From Pacificimonas pallii (GTDB lineage Bacteria; Pseudomonadota; Alphaproteobacteria; Sphingomonadales; Sphingomonadaceae): 64,000 nt of DNA. The position numbers and the translations under genes are program-made. The notes beneath the pieces are model-generated. The model ran no database searches, was not told the origin of the DNA, and saw only the letters and a program-made list of their open reading frames with translations. The stretch lies in contig NZ_JAGSPA010000003.1 in the NCBI RefSeq assembly GCF_019204005.1, positions 636,169-700,168 of the forward strand. Direction: 5' to 3'. The number at the start of each line of letters is the position of its first letter. Position 1 is the stretch's first letter. Positions 61,286 to 64,000 of the stretch are shown here, piece after piece.

Positions 61286-63757
61286 TTAACCAAGTTTTAC
61301 CGCCACGTGACCGGCGACGTCGCCGGGCGGGCCGCCGCCGTCTTCGCCAAGAGCCATCAAATTCGGTCCAACCTGCCCCAGGGAAGCGACATCGTCCACG
61401 ACCATATCGCACAGGGCATGCGCATCAATACCGGTATCGGCGGGCCAGCCAGCGGCGGCGATAAAGAGGTGTGGACAGTCCCTGCGCAAATTAACGATAT
61501 GCTCGATGTCCGCCGCCTGGCCAGCGGTGCTGTAGGCCAGAACCAGCCCATTTGCGGTCCGCGCCGACGCGACCGCTTCGCCGTGGTCGTGACTGACGTC
61601 CACACCTGCCGCCGCCTCGCCGAGCGCACGCGTCGCGATCATCTCGATCAGGGCATTCGCCGCGTAAAGCACGATGGACCGATTTGAGGGTGCTGCCTCG
61701 TCGGGCCGCTGGCCCGCATTTGCGATTTCCAGCGAGAGCGGCAGTTTCAGCGTGAAGCACGTCCCTTTTCCCAGCGCGCTCTCCAGCTTCAGATCGCCGT
61801 GCATGGCAAGGACAAGCTCGCGGCTGATGGTAAGGCCAAGACCGGTTCCCGAAAATGCCCGTGTTCGGGTGCCGTCGACCTGATGAAAAGCTTCGAAGAC
61901 CGCATCCTGCTGACCCTCCGGAATGCCGATGCCCGAGTCGCTGATTTCTATGTGCAGGGCGTCCGTGTCATCCGCCGCTGGCCGCGCGGACAGGCGGACA
62001 TGCCCCTCGCTCGTGAACTTTACGGCATTGGAAACCAGGTTCAGGACCACCTGCCGAACCCGCTGTTCATCGCCAATGGCGCGCGCCGGGCACGCGCCGA
62101 GGTCAATATGATAGTCGAGTCCCTTTTCAGCAGCGCTATCCGCGAAGATGCGGCTGACTTCTTCCAGCGTGTCGCGCAGGTCGAAGGGTTCACGGCGCAG
62201 TGCCACGACACCGCTTTCCATCTTGGCGACATCCAATATGTCATCGACGATCGCCTTCATCGATGTTCCGGCGCCGTGCACAAGCGCGACGCGTTCACGC
62301 ACGTCGTCAGGAAGGTTGCGATCGGCAAGCATGATCTGTGTCATGCCAAGAACGCCGTTCAGCGGTGTCCGGATTTCGTGACTCGTGGTCGCCAGGAATT
62401 CGCTTTTTGCGTTAAGGGCCTTTTCAAGCTCGGCGTTCGTCTGCCCGAGCTCCACATTGGCCGCGTCGACCTCCAGCCGCCGGCGACGGGCGATGTAGAG
62501 CGCGATCAACGTCAGCGAAATGATGATCGCGGACGCCGCCAGCACGCCAAAGACAACACGCTGATTGAAAAGGGCGCGCTCTTCAGCCATCTGCACGTCG
62601 CTCTCCAGCTGCGACGTCCGCAGATTGGCAATCTCGACTTCCTGCCCGGCAAAGTCGAATTGCGCCGCAAGAATGGCGTTATTGGCCGACGCCGACGCCT
62701 GGGCAGCTTCGTCATCAAGCCGCTTCAACGCCGCGAAATGCTCAAGCGCGTCTTCTGGGCGCGCTTGTCGGCGATAGACATTCACGGCGATTTCATGAAA
62801 GTCGCGGTAAGTTGTCGGCGTCGCCGTCAAATCCGCGTCTTCAAATGCCTGATCGAGGAGGTCGGCGGCTTCCCTGTTTCGTCCGTCCAATGCGGCGAGT
62901 TTCGCGCGGGTACCTAGAACATATGGTCGCCACGCCGCCGTCTCTTCCGCTCGGACCAGTCGCGACGCAACGTCGAGCGAACGACGGGCACCTTCCAGAT
63001 CGCCGACCTCCATCTCGGTCTTCGCAAGATTGGTGGCAATGCGTGCCCGCAGCAACGGACTACCCAGGTCTGCGGCAATGACATTGGCGCGCCTATATGC
63101 CTGTAGCGCATCCTGATGACGCCCCATTGCTTCATAGACAAAACCCAGATTGTTCTGATGCGAAAGCCGCATGGTGGGGCCGCCGTCGAACAGTTTATCG
63201 GCACTCTGATAATAACGGAGCGTCCGTTCATAATCGCCCGCGTCGCGATAGATCACACCCATAAGGATAAGAGCCTTCGCCTGCGATGCGGGAACCCTGG
63301 CATCGCGCAACAAATCATGAGCACGAACCGCCTGCGAGAGCGAAACGTCAATCTTGCCCTGCTGATAGTAAAGAACCGCGGACGTGCGCAGAATTTCACC
63401 TTTTTCTCTATCCGCGCCAGCAATATTCTGAATATTGCGAAGGGCCTCGTCCAATAATGGTCGAGCTTCATCCAGACGGTTCAGGCCCATCAGTGCCGCA
63501 GCGCGAATACGCTTCGCCCGGGCTCTATCCACAGCCGTGCCAAGCCGGGCACCCGCAGTTCGAAGGGATGCCTCTAATCCGTCGAGACGCGTCAAGGCTT
63601 CTTTTGGGTCGGCGTTCAGCATCTCCTCGATCACGTCGAGGCGCTGCGCGCCTGACACCGACCTTTGCGTCTCTGACGCGAGCGGTTCAGCGATGAGCGT
63701 TAGCCCAGCAACGAATAGGAAAGTGATCAGACGGTGTAAAAACACAATAACAGACAA
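61286..63757 (-). CDS. TPR-containing hybrid-like histidine kinase with degenerate receiver
   Basis: The 823-residue protein starts at a TTG (a GTG four codons later is possible). It has a signal or membrane segment at the N-terminus, a periplasmic TPR domain at about residues 35-385, a membrane helix (VVFGVLAASAIIISLTLIALYIA), a coiled coil, the HisKA motif FLATTSHEIRTPLNGVLG (about 465), an ATPase domain with NLVSNAVKFTSEG, SDSGIGIPEGQ and GTGLGLTISREL, and a C-terminal receiver-like region (about 690-823) that lacks the phosphoacceptor aspartate (NGLVLAYST where it should be). The periplasmic TPRs suggest sensing through a protein partner. Confidence 0.92.
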   Translation of the reverse strand: MSVIVFLHRLITFLFVAGLTLIAEPLASETQRSVSGAQRLDVIEEMLNADPKEALTRLDGLEASLRTAGARLGTAVDRARAKRIRAAALMGLNRLDEARPLLDEALRNIQNIAGADREKGEILRTSAVLYYQQGKIDVSLSQAVRAHDLLRDARVPASQAKALILMGVIYRDAGDYERTLRYYQSADKLFDGGPTMRLSHQNNLGFVYEAMGRHQDALQAYRRANVIAADLGSPLLRARIATNLAKTEMEVGDLEGARRSLDVASRLVRAEETAAWRPYVLGTRAKLAALDGRNREAADLLDQAFEDADLTATPTTYRDFHEIAVNVYRRQARPEDALEHFAALKRLDDEAAQASASANNAILAAQFDFAGQEVEIANLRTSQLESDVQMAEERALFNQRVVFGVLAASAIIISLTLIALYIARRRRLEVDAANVELGQTNAELEKALNAKSEFLATTSHEIRTPLNGVLGMTQIMLADRNLPDDVRERVALVHGAGTSMKAIVDDILDVAKMESGVVALRREPFDLRDTLEEVSRIFADSAAEKGLDYHIDLGACPARAIGDEQRVRQVVLNLVSNAVKFTSEGHVRLSARPAADDTDALHIEISDSGIGIPEGQQDAVFEAFHQVDGTRTRAFSGTGLGLTISRELVLAMHGDLKLESALGKGTCFTLKLPLSLEIANAGQRPDEAAPSNRSIVLYAANALIEMIATRALGEAAAGVDVSHDHGEAVASARTANGLVLAYSTAGQAADIEHIVNLRRDCPHLFIAAAGWPADTGIDAHALCDMVVDDVASLGQVGPNLMALGEDGGGPPGDVAGHVAVKLG

Positions 63758-63856
63758 CCCTTTTCGATCCCGAACGCGGTCGACGGCGATCGACCTTATG
63801 ATGTAGCCCTACCGCGCTTTTCTACAGAAAGAGTGACTGTTCTAAAACAGAGCAAA

Positions 63857-63892
63857 CAAAAAGGGCTGCTACGTTACAACACGTAGCAACCC
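63857..63892 (-). terminator. Rho-independent terminator of the right-edge gene
   Basis: GGGCTGCTACGT (63863-63874) pairs with ACGTAGCAACCC (63881-63892) apart from one mismatch; on the minus strand it is followed by TTTTTGTTTG. It lies 25 bp beyond the stop codon at 63918. Confidence 0.85.
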
Positions 63893-63917
63893 CGAAAGCT
63901 ATCTCAACTCTGAAAAG

Positions 63918-64000
63918 TCAGGCCGTCAGCGGAATGATCTCGCCATAGCCATTCGACGCCGTCAGCGGAATGATCTCGCCATAGCCATTCGATGCCGTCA
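63918..64000 (-). CDS. C-terminus of a protein with 12-residue tandem repeats, partial
   Basis: The minus strand is open from the window edge to a TGA at 63918 and encodes the last 26 complete residues of a protein, made of the unit LTASNGYGEIIP repeated at least twice and ending LTA. The two DNA units differ by a single synonymous base, so the repeats are recent or kept uniform. A proper terminator follows, which supports a real gene end. The family was not recognised; most of the gene lies outside the window. Confidence 0.75.
   Translation of the reverse strand, partial: TASNGYGEIIPLTASNGYGEIIPLTA
63922..64000. repeat. 36-bp tandem repeat (coding)
   Basis: Units at 63922-63957 and 63958-63993 are identical except for the last base, and a third unit begins at 63994 and leaves the window. 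The 36-base period equals 12 codons and keeps the minus-strand frame, so the repeat expands the protein and not a CRISPR-like array. Confidence 0.9.

Noticed and set aside
61286..61300. CtrA-like box TTAA-N7-TTAC upstream of the response regulator gene
   Set aside because: One mismatch, half of it overlaps the kinase stop codon, and such AT-rich matches occur often by chance.
63922..64000. Regular 36-bp repeats that might be a CRISPR array
   Set aside because: Units follow each other directly with no spacers and keep a coding frame that ends in a stop and terminator.

Overview
The window is one contiguous, GC-rich, densely coded chromosomal segment from an alphaproteobacterium, most likely a member of the Sphingomonadales. 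Evidence for this is the conserved order chvI-chvG-hprK-rapZ-EIIA(Man)-HPr beside an ATP-type pckA, a short HPr kinase, PEP-CTERM-like tails, EcfG-type (GGAAC-N16/17-CGTT) promoters, and the palindromic intergenic repeats common in this order. No rRNA, tRNA, phage, transposase or CRISPR array was seen.

Layout. 1-5.4 kb: cbb3 oxidase operon ccoNOQPG (minus; ccoG runs off the left edge), with a near-perfect FNR box upstream and an fnrL-type regulator gene beside it. 5.8-10.6 kb: CtpA protease, YibQ-like deacetylase, a siroheme dehydrogenase/ferrochelatase and a GGDEF-EAL protein. 10.7-16.8 kb: polA, then pckA and an unusual receiver protein. 16.8-22.2 kb: ChvIG two-component system, nitrogen/carbon PTS regulators and an RNA methyltransferase. 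22.4-29.4 kb: rmuC, amidohydrolase, ATP-grasp, beta-hydroxyacid dehydrogenase, lpdA, and an orphan PEP-CTERM tail. 29.4-33.4 kb: copper island copAB against csoR-grx/MauE, sharing one CsoR-like operator. 33.5-37.7 kb: a fully overlapping six-gene assimilatory sulfate reduction operon. 37.8-41.5 kb: S9 peptidase and an exported choice-of-anchor protein. 41.5-50.3 kb: the ligase-associated DNA repair set (PdeM, Lhr-like helicase, exonuclease, ATP-dependent ligase), interleaved with an aspartic protease, a DUF454 protein, eda and a DUF2239 gene. 50.5-54.2 kb: acyl-CoA dehydrogenase, a compact stress locus and tatABC. 54.4-59.2 kb: rodZ-like, cpoB, tilS, ftsH. 59.4-64 kb: PEP-CTERM protein, MAPEG protein, a TPR histidine kinase with a response regulator, and the end of a gene with 12-residue tandem repeats.

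The most interesting spot is 51.9-52.6 kb. Three GGAAC-N16/17-(C/G)GTT promoters lie within 300 bp. They appear to drive, in opposite directions, a 53-residue proline-rich protein, a roughly 90-nt RNA with two stem-loops that each expose a run of six or seven C residues (reminiscent of the general stress RNA GsrN), and an entericidin-like lipoprotein. Together they look like an uncharacterised general-stress-response module. Other points of interest are a nested palindromic repeat at 50.3-50.5 kb, tandem TTTACC-N2-GGTAAA-like operators before the DUF2239-ligase genes, and a tilS gene with no canonical start codon.
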